Below, in pieces: positions 25,378-35,132 of a DNA stretch of 64,000 nt (position 1 is its first letter; each line of letters opens with the position of its first letter). Source of the DNA: Treponema sp. J25 (lineage in GTDB: Bacteria > Spirochaetota > Spirochaetia > Treponematales > Breznakiellaceae); NCBI RefSeq assembly GCF_004343725.1, contig NZ_PTQW01000016.1:29409-93408 (forward strand), read 5' to 3'. The notes under the pieces were generated by a model. That model saw nothing but the letters and a program-made list of their open reading frames with translations. It made no database searches and was not told where the DNA came from. The translations under genes were made by a program, and so were the position numbers.

Positions 25378-26667
25378 TTAGTCCAGGTGAAAGGCCGCCT
25401 CCAATTCCGCTACTTGTGCATCATTGATAGCCACCACATCTCCAAGTTCACTGGCCGCGATCAAAGCCTTTGCACTATACTCGGCCACCTCGAGTCGATC
25501 AAAGGCATTGAGGAGGGTGCTGCCTGTCACAATAATACAATCATTTTCCACCATCACAATAGGAGTTTTTTTGGAAAAGCTCCGTGCTACCTTTTCCTGG
25601 TCCATAAAAGTTGATCCAAAGGACACTGTGGGAATAGTGCGCAACAAGATATAACTTTCTGGTATGGTCCGAGAATTAAAACGGGCCTCTGTTACCGCAA
25701 AGACCATCACCGATGGGGGATGGGCAATAATAATTGAATTGATATGAGGATGTAATTCGTAGATCCGCTGATGCAACAGGACAGAACGACTCGGTGTTTT
25801 TCCCTTTTCTTTCCTGCCATTCTGGATTCGAACAAGGTCTTCCGGTTCCAGGTATTTTCTATCTTTCCCATAGGGAGTAATGATAAAGTCATTTTGTTCA
25901 AGTCGCTGGGAGAAGGTCCCCTGGGTACTGGAGAAAAGGCCCTGATCATAAGCGCGATGGATCAGGGTACACATATCCCGTCGGGCAGAACGTTCTTCAC
26001 TTGTTATCCCCAGGGGTTCGAATTCCTCCATTGGAACCGCTTGTTTCCGGTAACTTACATCGATCTGCTGTTGTGTTAAGGCCCGGGGGATCCCAATACG
26101 ACGGGCCGAAATTTCAAGGCGCGCGCAAAAATCCAGTGTTTCGAAAGCCATAAAAGCCCTGAAGAGGTCGGCGGCACCTACTACAATACCATGGTTTTCG
26201 AGGAGCACCGTATTGATTCCTTTTTCGAACACGGCGGCAATATTTTCCCCCAGTTCCTGACTCCCCGGTACCGCATACGGAGCCATGGCTACCGGACCAC
26301 ATACAAGCTGTACGTTAGGGATAAGGGTGGTAAGGGGTATCTTCCTCACGATACTAAAGGCTACAAGGGCCGGTGGATGAGCATGGAGTATAGCCCCCAG
26401 ATCTGGACGCCGTTCATAGATGGTTTTATGAAAGGGAAATTCACTGGATGGACGATGGTGCCCCACCACTGAGCCATCTTTCTTCACACATACCACATCC
26501 TCCCGCCGTAGCGATCCCTTATCAACCCCCGCGGGACTGATCCAAATATCTCCATTTTCATCTTTTATAGAAAGGTTTCCCCCCGAAGTCGTCGTCATAC
26601 CATACTGGTATACCCGTTCCATGATCATCACAATTTGATCCGCCGGATGGAGCATATCAAAGCGCAT
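25378..26667 (-). CDS. Tandem class II aldolase/adducin protein, second domain degenerate
   Basis: 429 residues containing two consecutive class II aldolase domains. The first (1-205) keeps the zinc and catalytic set of sugar-phosphate aldolases such as fuculose- or rhamnulose-phosphate aldolase: Glu in S-S-E-F-P, H-A-H-P-P and E-N-H-G. The second (about 225-429) retains the fold but has lost these residues: the Glu position is Val, H-x-H became I-A-H, and E-N-H-G became E-N-D-C. Class II aldolases are normally about 220 residues and single-domain. It lies last in the rhamnosidase operon with SD AGGAGG, so cleavage of a deoxysugar phosphate is the likely role of domain one. Confidence 0.85.
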   Translation of the reverse strand: MRFDMLHPADQIVMIMERVYQYGMTTTSGGNLSIKDENGDIWISPAGVDKGSLRREDVVCVKKDGSVVGHHRPSSEFPFHKTIYERRPDLGAILHAHPPALVAFSIVRKIPLTTLIPNVQLVCGPVAMAPYAVPGSQELGENIAAVFEKGINTVLLENHGIVVGAADLFRAFMAFETLDFCARLEISARRIGIPRALTQQQIDVSYRKQAVPMEEFEPLGITSEERSARRDMCTLIHRAYDQGLFSSTQGTFSQRLEQNDFIITPYGKDRKYLEPEDLVRIQNGRKEKGKTPSRSVLLHQRIYELHPHINSIIIAHPPSVMVFAVTEARFNSRTIPESYILLRTIPTVSFGSTFMDQEKVARSFSKKTPIVMVENDCIIVTGSTLLNAFDRLEVAEYSAKALIAASELGDVVAINDAQVAELEAAFHLD

Positions 26668-26688
26668 ACCTATTCCTCCTCAGAACAA

Positions 26689-26733
26689 CCGGTGGGCCCA
26701 GGGCCCTAATCAGGAACACCTAACGCCCACCGG
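26689..26733 (-). terminator. Hairpin between GH3 and aldolase genes
   Basis: Perfect 9-bp arms CCGGTGGGC (26689-26697) and GCCCACCGG (26725-26733) enclose a 27-base loop that contains GGGCCC. There is no U-tract. It probably modulates how much transcript continues into the aldolase gene. Confidence 0.5.
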
Positions 26734-26746
26734 TACTGCGAGTAGC

Positions 26747-29032
26747 TTAGGTAGTTTTATTGATTTTTTCTAGTAGGGACTGTAATTCGATGGGATTCAC
26801 GGTTGGGACCATCCGTACGATACTTCGGAGGGGTGTTTCTTCAATAAAGGAAGTGATAATCAGCGCCTGGGGATCATCGGGATTAGGAGCACCAAACATT
26901 TTGAAAAAGGTTTCCCGAATTCGGGAAACAAATTCTTTCGCCTCGGGAAAACCTTCGAGATCGGCGATGGTACTATTCATATCAAGGGGAAGCAGCACAG
27001 AGGGAGTGGTAGAGATACAACGAACCACAGCGCTAAGCCGTAGATCTACGCTCGAGGCTCCCACTGCAAGAGTATATGCTCCCGTTTCTACCACCCAATC
27101 ATGATGATCCACCGACCAGTAGGCAAAAGAGCGCTTGTTTAATGAAAACTGGGCAGTTTTTGTTTCTCCAACCTCGAGGGAAAGCTTTGCAAAGCCCTTA
27201 AGTTCCTGTTTTGGTCGTACTACTTCAGTAGACTGTGGGGGTATCACATACAGTTGCACTATTTCTTTTCCAGGTAAAGGACCCCGATTAGTCACATCAA
27301 CTTGAACCAATACTTCTTCGTTATCAGAGAATTGAGACTTAGATACCCGGAGATTGCTATACTCAAAATGAGAATAGGATAGCCCATGCCCAAAGGGGAA
27401 AAGGACCTGCCGGCCTACGCTTATATAATAGCGATAGCCTATAAAAATTCCTTCCCGATATTCCACCCGTCGTCGGTCTCCAGGGAAATTAAGATACGCC
27501 GGTGTGTCCTGAATACTGATGGGGAAGGTTTCTGCTAACTTTCCACAAGGGTTGGCCCGCCCAAACAACAGATCCACTACAGCCGTTCCCCATCCTTGCC
27601 CCCCAAGGTAGGTTTCAAGTACCGCAGGAACCTGGTCTATCCAGGGCATTTCGACAGGGGCTCCATTACTCAACACCACTACAACCCGTTTCTGCACCTT
27701 ACACAGGGCATCGAGGAGGGCCACATGACTCTTCGGAAGGGAGAGGTCCTTCCGATCGTAGCCTTCCGATTCGTAGCGATCCGTAAGCCCTATAAAGAGT
27801 ACCACCATCTCCGCTTGTTTAGCTACTTCGCAGGCCTCTTGAATAAGTCCCGGGTCAGGATCATCCTGATCAAGACGGTACCCATCGGCATAGAGGATAG
27901 AGGGGCCCTTTAATTTTTGTGCTGCCGCCAATGCCGTATCAAGCTGAGTGGGGGTAATATGAGAACTTCCTCCACCCTGATATCGGGGGTATCGAGCAAA
28001 GGCACCAATAAAGGCCACCGAAGAATGGAGAGAAAGAGGAAGAAGGTTCCCTTCATTTTTAAGAAGCACCGCCCCTTCCCGGGCCGCACGGCGAGCCAAT
28101 TCATGATGGGCATCTCGGTCATAGCTGTAAAAACCCGCGGATGATTGAGATGCAGCTTTTTGCGTCGCCATAACCTTTGCCGTCAATTCCAGGATACGCC
28201 GGCAGGCCCGATCGAGGACCGTTTCGTCTAGAACACCGGAACGAACCGCGGCTACTACCTCAGTATCAGTAAGCCCCCGACTACTGGGCATTTCGAGATC
28301 TTGACCGGCAATAAGCCCGGCAATCTTATCATTACAGGCTCCCCAATCGGTAAGAACCACCCCCTGAAACCCCCACTCTTCCCGGAGGACCTTTTGGAGC
28401 AGCCAGGGATGCTCTGCGCAGAAAGTACCATTCAGTTTGTTATAGGCGGCCATCACTGTCCAGGGCTGAGCTTCTCGTATAGCCGTCTCAAAGGCGGGAA
28501 GATAGATTTCCCGTAATGTGCGCTCATCCACGATGGTATCGATAGTGTTCCGATGAGTTTCCTGATTATTCGCCGCAAAGTGTTTAATACTCGTGCCTAT
28601 GCCCTGAGACTGCACACCCCTTACATGGTGTTTTGCGAGCTCTCCAGCTAGGTAGGGATCCTCTGAAAAATATTCAAAATTTCGCCCCCCCAGAGGATGC
28701 CTTTTAATATTCACCGCTGGCCCCAAGAGAACACCAACACCTTCTGCCCGGGCTTCTTCCCCCAGGGCCCGGCCGATTTCTTCCAAAAGGTCCCTATCCC
28801 ACGTTGAAGCTAAGGTTACTCCACTGGGAAAGCAGGTAGCCGGTACGCTTTCGTGGAGTCCCACATGATCGGGATCACTCGATTGCTTCCGCAAGCCATG
28901 GGGCCCGTCGGTCATCATCCAGGACGGAATCCCAAGCCGTTCTATTCCCTTGGTTGTCCAGAAATCCTTTCCGGAACACAATGCCGCCTTTTCTTCGAGG
29001 GTAAGATGGTGTAACCAATATTCCACATTCAT
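26747..29032 (-). CDS. Glycoside hydrolase family 3 beta-glycosidase
   Basis: 761 residues in the usual GH3 order: TIM-barrel domain, alpha/beta sandwich and C-terminal fibronectin-III-like domain. It shows K-H-F-A-A-N-N-Q-E (substrate binding), the nucleophile Asp229 in V-L-T-D-W-G-A and G-G-S-S-H-I-T-P. There is no signal peptide, so it works in the cytoplasm. It is likely a beta-glucosidase, though beta-xylosidase activity is possible within the family. It overlaps the GH78 gene by one base, so the two enzymes probably act together on rhamnosylated glucosides. Confidence 0.93.
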   Translation of the reverse strand: MNVEYWLHHLTLEEKAALCSGKDFWTTKGIERLGIPSWMMTDGPHGLRKQSSDPDHVGLHESVPATCFPSGVTLASTWDRDLLEEIGRALGEEARAEGVGVLLGPAVNIKRHPLGGRNFEYFSEDPYLAGELAKHHVRGVQSQGIGTSIKHFAANNQETHRNTIDTIVDERTLREIYLPAFETAIREAQPWTVMAAYNKLNGTFCAEHPWLLQKVLREEWGFQGVVLTDWGACNDKIAGLIAGQDLEMPSSRGLTDTEVVAAVRSGVLDETVLDRACRRILELTAKVMATQKAASQSSAGFYSYDRDAHHELARRAAREGAVLLKNEGNLLPLSLHSSVAFIGAFARYPRYQGGGSSHITPTQLDTALAAAQKLKGPSILYADGYRLDQDDPDPGLIQEACEVAKQAEMVVLFIGLTDRYESEGYDRKDLSLPKSHVALLDALCKVQKRVVVVLSNGAPVEMPWIDQVPAVLETYLGGQGWGTAVVDLLFGRANPCGKLAETFPISIQDTPAYLNFPGDRRRVEYREGIFIGYRYYISVGRQVLFPFGHGLSYSHFEYSNLRVSKSQFSDNEEVLVQVDVTNRGPLPGKEIVQLYVIPPQSTEVVRPKQELKGFAKLSLEVGETKTAQFSLNKRSFAYWSVDHHDWVVETGAYTLAVGASSVDLRLSAVVRCISTTPSVLLPLDMNSTIADLEGFPEAKEFVSRIRETFFKMFGAPNPDDPQALIITSFIEETPLRSIVRMVPTVNPIELQSLLEKINKTT

Positions 29033-31704
29033 TATATCTCTCCTACCAATGTGTACCTTCCTGAACTCATTTGCAATTCTAACACAGAATCAGATTTCTG
29101 GGGTTCCCGCAGTTTCAGCCACCCTGATTTATGGAGAGGCCAGGGATTTACACTTCTGATTTTCTTCCCTGGCCACCGAAGTAATCCCTGAACATTTGGA
29201 GGAAGGGTAACTTCCAGGTTCAGGATATTTCCTTTACAACGCCATGATACGGTGATGCTACCATACACCGAATGGTACTGCACCATGGACTGCGTAATAC
29301 CACCCCCAGGCTGAGGTGCTATAAGGCAAAGAGGGTGTCCCTCCTCATCATGGGTAAACCGAAGCCCCCCAAGGGTTTCATACATCCACTGACCAACAGC
29401 CCCGTATGCATAATGGTTAAAGGAATTCATCTCAGGGCTCCAGAAAGACCCATCGGGCTTAATACCATCCCAGTGTTCCCAGATGGTGGTAGCTCCTTTG
29501 GTAATCTGGTAAAGCCAGGAAGGATAATCCTGCTGAAGAAGCAGTTTATACGCCAGATCGGTTCGGCCATGCTCACTCAGGGCTTTCAAAATAAAGGGGG
29601 TACCCAAGAAACCGGTGGTTAGATGATTGTTACTCTGGCCAAGAATAGCAACAAGGTCTTCCAGAATTCTTTTTCGGTGTTTCTCTGGAGCCAGATTAAA
29701 TACGAGTACCAGAATGTGGGCGGTTTGGGTGGGGGATACAAGCCTTCCGTTAGGAGTGATAAATTCTTTCTGGAATGCCCGAACAATCGCTTCGTGTAAC
29801 GCCTGGTAGCGGCGAGCATCAGTTTTATAGCCCAATACCTGTGCAGCAAGAGCAAGCAGGTATACCGAATAAGCATAAAAAGCCGTCGCTACAAGGTCAT
29901 TGGGGGTTGCTCCAAAGTAACTCCCCTCCTTTGCATCCAGGGCAACCCAGTCCCCAAAATGGAAACCATCCCGCCACAAAAGTCCTCCTCGGGCAACAGA
30001 GCGGATATATTCAACCCATTGTTTCATAGAGGGGTATTGTTTTTTAAGTAATTCCCGATCCCCATAGCGTTCATAGAGCGTCCAGGGACAAATGACTGCC
30101 GCATCCCCCCAGCCAGTAGATGAATGGGCCCCCTTAAAATTAGGATCCTGGCTTTTAGCTCGAGAAAGCACATCGGGAATGACAAAGGGCATACCGCCAT
30201 TGGGTAATTGATCCAGGGCAAGATCGGCAAGCCACTTTCTGAAAAAGGAACGAACATCCCGAAGGTAACTTGCGGTTCCAACGAAGACCTGGGCATCACC
30301 GGTCCAACCCAGCCGCTCATCCCGTTGGGGGCAATCGGTAGGGACATCAAGGCTATTACCTTTCCAGCCCCATTGAATATTATGATGCAGTTGGTTTAGC
30401 ATCGGGTTTGAACAAAAGAACTCAAGGGTTTCTCTCATGTCTGAATGGAGGACCTGGGCAGTGAAACTTTCTGGGGATATCTCTCCCGGCCATTCAACAA
30501 CCTGTACATACCGAAATCCCTGAAAACTAAAGCGAGCTTCAAAGGTTTCTTCCCCTTCCCCTCTACAGACATACTCGATGGTATTTTTTGCTTTCCTGAG
30601 GTTTTCCGTATAGAAATTACCATCCTTATCTAGCACTTCCGCATGGCAGAGCACCACCCGGCTTCCAGATGCACCGGTAACTGTAAACCGTACCCAGCCA
30701 GTAAGATTCTGGCCAAAATCGAGCACCCGTTCTCCCCGGGGAGTCACAAAAAAGGCTATCGGTTTCAGGGTCTCCTGTTTTTTTACAAGGGGGCCCGCCT
30801 GGGCTACCAACTTGCATAAAGGAGTTTGTGTCACCCGGCACGCACCTTTCGATCCTTGGTAAGCCGCATCAGTAAACCACTGAGGAATCTCCTGGCGGGC
30901 ATCGTAACGCTCTCCATGGTAGAGCTCTGCGTACTCGAGGGGGCCCCAGGTCCATTCCCATTGGGCATCGGTTGTTACAAGAGGCGTACTGTCACCAGGA
31001 CTACCAAAAAGACAAAGAGAAGCTGCCAGGTTCTCCCCATACAACGCCGATTCATTGAACCAGGTAAGATATCCCCGGTACCAGCCATTGGCAAGGATAA
31101 GGGCAACCACATTCGTTCCTGCCCGCAACAAAGGGCCTACCTCGTAGGTCTGATATTGAAGCCGTTTTTCATAACTTGTCCAGCCCGGTGTAAAATAAGC
31201 ATCCCCTACCCGCTTTCCATTGAGGTATACCTCGTATAAACCCAGGGCCGTCACATAAAGCCGCGCATTTTTTGGTACGCTATCGAGAGTAAACACCCGA
31301 CGAAGATACTGAGGACGAGAAAAAGTTTCTTGCTGGTTTTCGTCAATAGCGATAAAGAGAGCGGGCCAAGGTTCATTGATAAAAGCAGTTTCGAACCATG
31401 AGGTCTCGCTCCAGGGACTTTCTTCTTTTCTGTTGGTTCGTACCGCAATACGATAATAATAGCGCTGTCGTCCCCGAAGCGAAGGACCGTCGTAGGAAAT
31501 GCCTTGAGACCGAGAAGATTTTACCCAGCGGGAATCCCAGAGGAGCATGTTAAAACGAACATCCCGGGAGACCTGAATGCGATAATGGGTTTGCATAATC
31601 CCCGGCTCTTCGGTAGCAAGGGCCCAGCCAAATACTGGTTGGGGCGTATCAATCCCCAACGGGGTAGGTTCATAATTACAGGTGGTCTGTATTACGGTGA
31701 TCAT
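29032..31704 (-). CDS. Alpha-L-rhamnosidase, glycoside hydrolase family 78
   Basis: 890 residues releasing terminal L-rhamnose from rhamnosides or pectin fragments. The hallmark D-C-P-Q-R-D-E-R-L-G-W-T-G-D is present in the catalytic barrel. The N-terminal beta domains (G-x-D-T-P-Q-P-x-F-G-W, then Y-L-N-G-K-R-V-G-D) are typical of the bacterial rhamnosidase family. There is no signal peptide, so it acts on imported substrate. It lies between the CUT1 permease and GH3 genes of one reverse-strand operon. Confidence 0.94.
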   Translation of the reverse strand: MITVIQTTCNYEPTPLGIDTPQPVFGWALATEEPGIMQTHYRIQVSRDVRFNMLLWDSRWVKSSRSQGISYDGPSLRGRQRYYYRIAVRTNRKEESPWSETSWFETAFINEPWPALFIAIDENQQETFSRPQYLRRVFTLDSVPKNARLYVTALGLYEVYLNGKRVGDAYFTPGWTSYEKRLQYQTYEVGPLLRAGTNVVALILANGWYRGYLTWFNESALYGENLAASLCLFGSPGDSTPLVTTDAQWEWTWGPLEYAELYHGERYDARQEIPQWFTDAAYQGSKGACRVTQTPLCKLVAQAGPLVKKQETLKPIAFFVTPRGERVLDFGQNLTGWVRFTVTGASGSRVVLCHAEVLDKDGNFYTENLRKAKNTIEYVCRGEGEETFEARFSFQGFRYVQVVEWPGEISPESFTAQVLHSDMRETLEFFCSNPMLNQLHHNIQWGWKGNSLDVPTDCPQRDERLGWTGDAQVFVGTASYLRDVRSFFRKWLADLALDQLPNGGMPFVIPDVLSRAKSQDPNFKGAHSSTGWGDAAVICPWTLYERYGDRELLKKQYPSMKQWVEYIRSVARGGLLWRDGFHFGDWVALDAKEGSYFGATPNDLVATAFYAYSVYLLALAAQVLGYKTDARRYQALHEAIVRAFQKEFITPNGRLVSPTQTAHILVLVFNLAPEKHRKRILEDLVAILGQSNNHLTTGFLGTPFILKALSEHGRTDLAYKLLLQQDYPSWLYQITKGATTIWEHWDGIKPDGSFWSPEMNSFNHYAYGAVGQWMYETLGGLRFTHDEEGHPLCLIAPQPGGGITQSMVQYHSVYGSITVSWRCKGNILNLEVTLPPNVQGLLRWPGKKIRSVNPWPLHKSGWLKLREPQKSDSVLELQMSSGRYTLVGEI

Positions 31705-31718
31705 ATAGTTTCCCCTTT

Positions 31719-32570
31719 TTATCCTTTGATAGATCCTGCCACCATACCTTCTACAATTCTTTTATTGAAAAAGATAAATAGAACGAGTGGAGGGATAGAT
31801 ATAAGCAATACATTTGCAAAAAGCAGGTGCCACTGGGTATTGTAACGGCTGATAAAATTGTACAACGTAAGCTGAATGGTGGCATTTTCCGCACCGGGTA
31901 AGAAATAGAGGGGGTTAACAAAGTCATTAAAAATAGTAACCCCTGACAGAATTAGAATCGTGGTACTCACCGGCTGAAGAAGCGGAAAGATAATTTTCCA
32001 GAACAGGGTACTTCCTTTGCAGCCATCGATAAACGAGGCTTCATCCAGTTCTCTGGGAATAGTAACCAGAAAGGCTCGATATAAAAGAACAGAAAAGGGA
32101 AGGCCCAGGGCTATTTCCACAAGGATAAGTCCCGGTAAGGTTCTATAGAGATGGAGCGCCTTCAATATCCAGATAGTGGTAATTACAGAAGGAGGCACCA
32201 TAAGACCTGACAAAATAACAAAGTGAAAGGCCGAAACCACCGGTCGATGGGAGCGCCGTTCCATCACAAAACCCGCCATGGAAGAAATTACGATGAGAAA
32301 AAGGACCGAAAAAACCGTCAGTACCGTACTGTTTATAAAAGCCCGAACCATCATATAGTCTGAAGTCCGGAGTACTTCCTGCAGATTGGTAAGATACTGG
32401 GGATGGCGAGGTGGCACAAATTGTTGGAGCGCCGCTTCGGGGCCCGTCTTCCCAGCCTGAAAGAACACAAACAAAAGGGGAACCCCAAAAACAAGGGTAA
32501 CAAGAAGAAGGGCTATCAATTCGCCCAAGGAAAGAAGGGATTTTTTAGAGTTTGACCGAAAGTGTTTCAT
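31719..32570 (-). CDS. CUT1 sugar ABC transporter permease (MalG type)
   Basis: 283-residue inner-membrane permease with about six helices and an EAA loop (D-E-A-S-F-I-D-G-C). It overlaps the upstream MalF-type permease gene by 4 bases and precedes GH78 by 14. Import of rhamnosyl oligosaccharides is inferred from the operon. Confidence 0.92.
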   Translation of the reverse strand: MKHFRSNSKKSLLSLGELIALLLVTLVFGVPLLFVFFQAGKTGPEAALQQFVPPRHPQYLTNLQEVLRTSDYMMVRAFINSTVLTVFSVLFLIVISSMAGFVMERRSHRPVVSAFHFVILSGLMVPPSVITTIWILKALHLYRTLPGLILVEIALGLPFSVLLYRAFLVTIPRELDEASFIDGCKGSTLFWKIIFPLLQPVSTTILILSGVTIFNDFVNPLYFLPGAENATIQLTLYNFISRYNTQWHLLFANVLLISIPPLVLFIFFNKRIVEGMVAGSIKG

Positions 32571-33439
32571 AGGGCTACCTCACTTTTGATAAGGAAACGG
32601 TTTAAAGGCACCACCAGAATGGCAATAAGAATAAACAGGATGACGTTTCCTGCGGTGGCAAGGCCATAAAAGCCCCCTGAATACTGCTTGTAAATTATCG
32701 ATGCAATGAGGTCCGTAGCAAAACCAGGACCGCCCTTTGTCATGGTCCAGATAAGATCAAAAGACCGGAGCCCCCCAATAAAAGAGAGGAGAATCACCGA
32801 ATTCATTGCGGGTCGGCTCAAGGGCAAGGTGATATACCATACCTTGTGAAAACTGGATCCCCCATCGATCATCAAAGCCTCGTAATAATCCTTAGGAATA
32901 GCATTAATTCCCGCAATATATATCACCGTGGCCATACCTACACCTTTCCAGACATCCACGAGGATAACCGAAAAAAGGGCCAGGTGAGGATTCCCAAGCC
33001 AATCTGGGCCAGGGATTCCGATCAATTGAAGTACCCCATTGATAAGGCCCTTACTGGGATGCATCAAGGTAGAAAAGGTAATTCCCACTGCAATGGTACT
33101 CAATATGGTAGGGAAAAAAATAATAGATCGAAGGTAATCCCGGGTTCTTAAGGGGCCACACAGAAAAGCCCCCAGTAAGAATCCCAGAATAACTTTCAGG
33201 CCGCTGGTAAAAACCGCATAGATCAGGGTATTCCGAAAACCAATGTTTAAAGAGGGTTCAGAGAAAAAGGTAATAAAATTATCCCAACCTACCAGGTTCC
33301 ATTCTGTAAGGGTCCAACGGGTAAAGGCAAAGAAAAAAGATAATAGGACCGGCACAAGAAACAGGACTCCAAAAACAAGAGTCGCCGGCAAAAGAAAAAA
33401 ATAAGAATATTCCCGTTCAATATGTACAACCGAACGCAT
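32567..33439 (-). CDS. CUT1 sugar ABC transporter permease (MalF type)
   Basis: 290-residue permease, partner of the gene at 31719, with EAA loop Y-E-A-L-M-I-D-G-G. It lies 80 bases after the binding-protein gene, with a GC-rich hairpin in the gap. As in the other CUT1 sets here, no ATPase is encoded nearby. Confidence 0.92.
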   Translation of the reverse strand: MRSVVHIEREYSYFFLLPATLVFGVLFLVPVLLSFFFAFTRWTLTEWNLVGWDNFITFFSEPSLNIGFRNTLIYAVFTSGLKVILGFLLGAFLCGPLRTRDYLRSIIFFPTILSTIAVGITFSTLMHPSKGLINGVLQLIGIPGPDWLGNPHLALFSVILVDVWKGVGMATVIYIAGINAIPKDYYEALMIDGGSSFHKVWYITLPLSRPAMNSVILLSFIGGLRSFDLIWTMTKGGPGFATDLIASIIYKQYSGGFYGLATAGNVILFILIAILVVPLNRFLIKSEVAL

Positions 33440-33483
33440 AGGGTAATCCTTTGTTTAAAGTTACATACAACTTTGCATTAAAT

Positions 33484-33513
33484 AGGGCTGCCGCCCTGAA
33501 AGGCAACAGCCCT
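33484..33513 (-). terminator. Intercistronic hairpin after the binding-protein gene
   Basis: Arms AGGGCTG (33484-33490) and CAGCCCT (33507-33513), with an inner GCC/GGC extension, directly follow the binding-protein stop on the reverse strand. This is the same arrangement as at 10048 and 43591, consistent with raising binding protein over permease. Confidence 0.55.
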
Positions 33514-33519
33514 CATTTT

Positions 33520-34845
33520 TTACCAGCCAGGCAGACCTAACTGCTTCGCCTGTTTTTCCACATCCCGGTCATACTCCTTCGCACTCTCCAGGGGGCTCTT
33601 TATACCAATACCGGTTTGTACACAAATCTGGGGAAGGTTTGGTCCTTTGATGGGAGAAAGGAATTCCAGGGCAGGGGCTGTTTTGTTGTTGTTGACGTAA
33701 ACAAGCACATCTTTTACTGCTGGCAAAATATCATCAGGTAATGTTATCCCTTTGACAGCAAAAGGACCTGTTGGCTTTTGAGCTGCCATATAAATGGCAA
33801 ATCCTTCTACAGATAGACAGAACCGAATAAATTGTTTCGCGGCGTCAATATTTTTACTTCCTTTATAGATAGAAATATTACCAGGGATCCAGACAGTTAA
33901 ACCATTGTTGGACACATCATCTCCAGGTTGACCGAAGAAACCTATATCTTTCACCTTTTCAGGATCTATTGCTTGCATATTAGGAAGAGCAAAAGCTAAC
34001 ATAGGATAGTGACATCCTTGGCCATCAAGCAACATCTTTAAAGCCTGCTCATAAGTTGTAGCAAGGGGATCTTTATTAATATACCCCTTAGTGTACACCT
34101 CCTGTAATTTCTCAAAACCCCGGAGTGCAATAGGGGTGGTTGCAAATTTCGCCTTCCCCGCGGTATAATCATCCGCAAATTTGGGATACTTTGCCTGCAC
34201 ATTGTAATAGTCCGCAAGTAGAATGAGCTGGGATGTCCAGTCATCCTTATAAGAAGCAACCACTGGTATTTTCCCTGCGGCTTTTATTTTTTCGCAATTG
34301 GCCATGAGTTCCGCCCAGGTTCTGGGTACCTTAAGACCAAGTTCCGCATACACCTTCTTGTTATAAAACCACCCGCCGGCAGTTAATTCTCCACTTGGAG
34401 CGCCATACACTCGACCATTTACAGAGACAGTCTGTTTGAAAGAATCCAGAATGTCCGCCATGTAGGGTTCATCGGTTAAATCCACAAAGTGTTTTGCAGG
34501 GTTCAAGGCCATGTAGAGGGAACCAGAGTTATAAACACACAGGTCATCCATATCACCCGCGGCAAGGCGAGTCTTTACCACATTATCCCCCTCTGATCCA
34601 CCAGGCCTGAGGTTAAACACAATCTTGATATTAAATTTTTTCTCCGCCGCTGCGGCTACGGCCCGTAAACCTTCCGTAGGAGATTGATTATCAATCAGCA
34701 AACTCAACTTCACCGGGGCCTTTGCAGAAGTAGCAGCAGGAGTTTTCCCAGGGGCACCTTGCTCACCGGCTCCACTGGCAACCACGTGCCCTATAAGCCC
34801 CATACTCAGTAGGGCACCCACCACATACCGAACAATTCTCTTCAT
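33520..34845 (-). CDS. CUT1 sugar-binding protein
   Basis: 441-residue family 1 solute-binding protein with a signal peptide ending V-V-A-S-G. An Ala/Pro/Thr/Lys-rich linker follows (about 30-48), then the two-lobed binding core. The start has a strong AGGAGG. It has no clear lipobox Cys, so it may be free in the periplasm. It is the first gene of the rhamnosidase operon, and its ligand is therefore probably a rhamnosyl or glucosyl oligosaccharide. Confidence 0.92.
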   Translation of the reverse strand: MKRIVRYVVGALLSMGLIGHVVASGAGEQGAPGKTPAATSAKAPVKLSLLIDNQSPTEGLRAVAAAAEKKFNIKIVFNLRPGGSEGDNVVKTRLAAGDMDDLCVYNSGSLYMALNPAKHFVDLTDEPYMADILDSFKQTVSVNGRVYGAPSGELTAGGWFYNKKVYAELGLKVPRTWAELMANCEKIKAAGKIPVVASYKDDWTSQLILLADYYNVQAKYPKFADDYTAGKAKFATTPIALRGFEKLQEVYTKGYINKDPLATTYEQALKMLLDGQGCHYPMLAFALPNMQAIDPEKVKDIGFFGQPGDDVSNNGLTVWIPGNISIYKGSKNIDAAKQFIRFCLSVEGFAIYMAAQKPTGPFAVKGITLPDDILPAVKDVLVYVNNNKTAPALEFLSPIKGPNLPQICVQTGIGIKSPLESAKEYDRDVEKQAKQLGLPGW

Positions 34846-35132
34846 ACGATCCTCCTTTGAACGAATGTTAGTATCAAGGGTACCCCTCCTATTCTATTCC
34901 CGATATGGAGAAATTAACACAACCCTATGGACAAAACAGGACTCTTTTGGCCCATCATTACTACAGCTGTATCCTAGTTTTTTATCAATGCTACAGGAAA
35001 ATACGATCCTTACAAAATCAGGCAATAAAAATCCCTAAATAGCATACAATGGAGCTTAAAAATCCGCTATACTATACAAGTAGTAGTCCCCACAATTCCC
35101 CAGGGAGTTCTCCCTGGGATCGGGAGGGAAAC

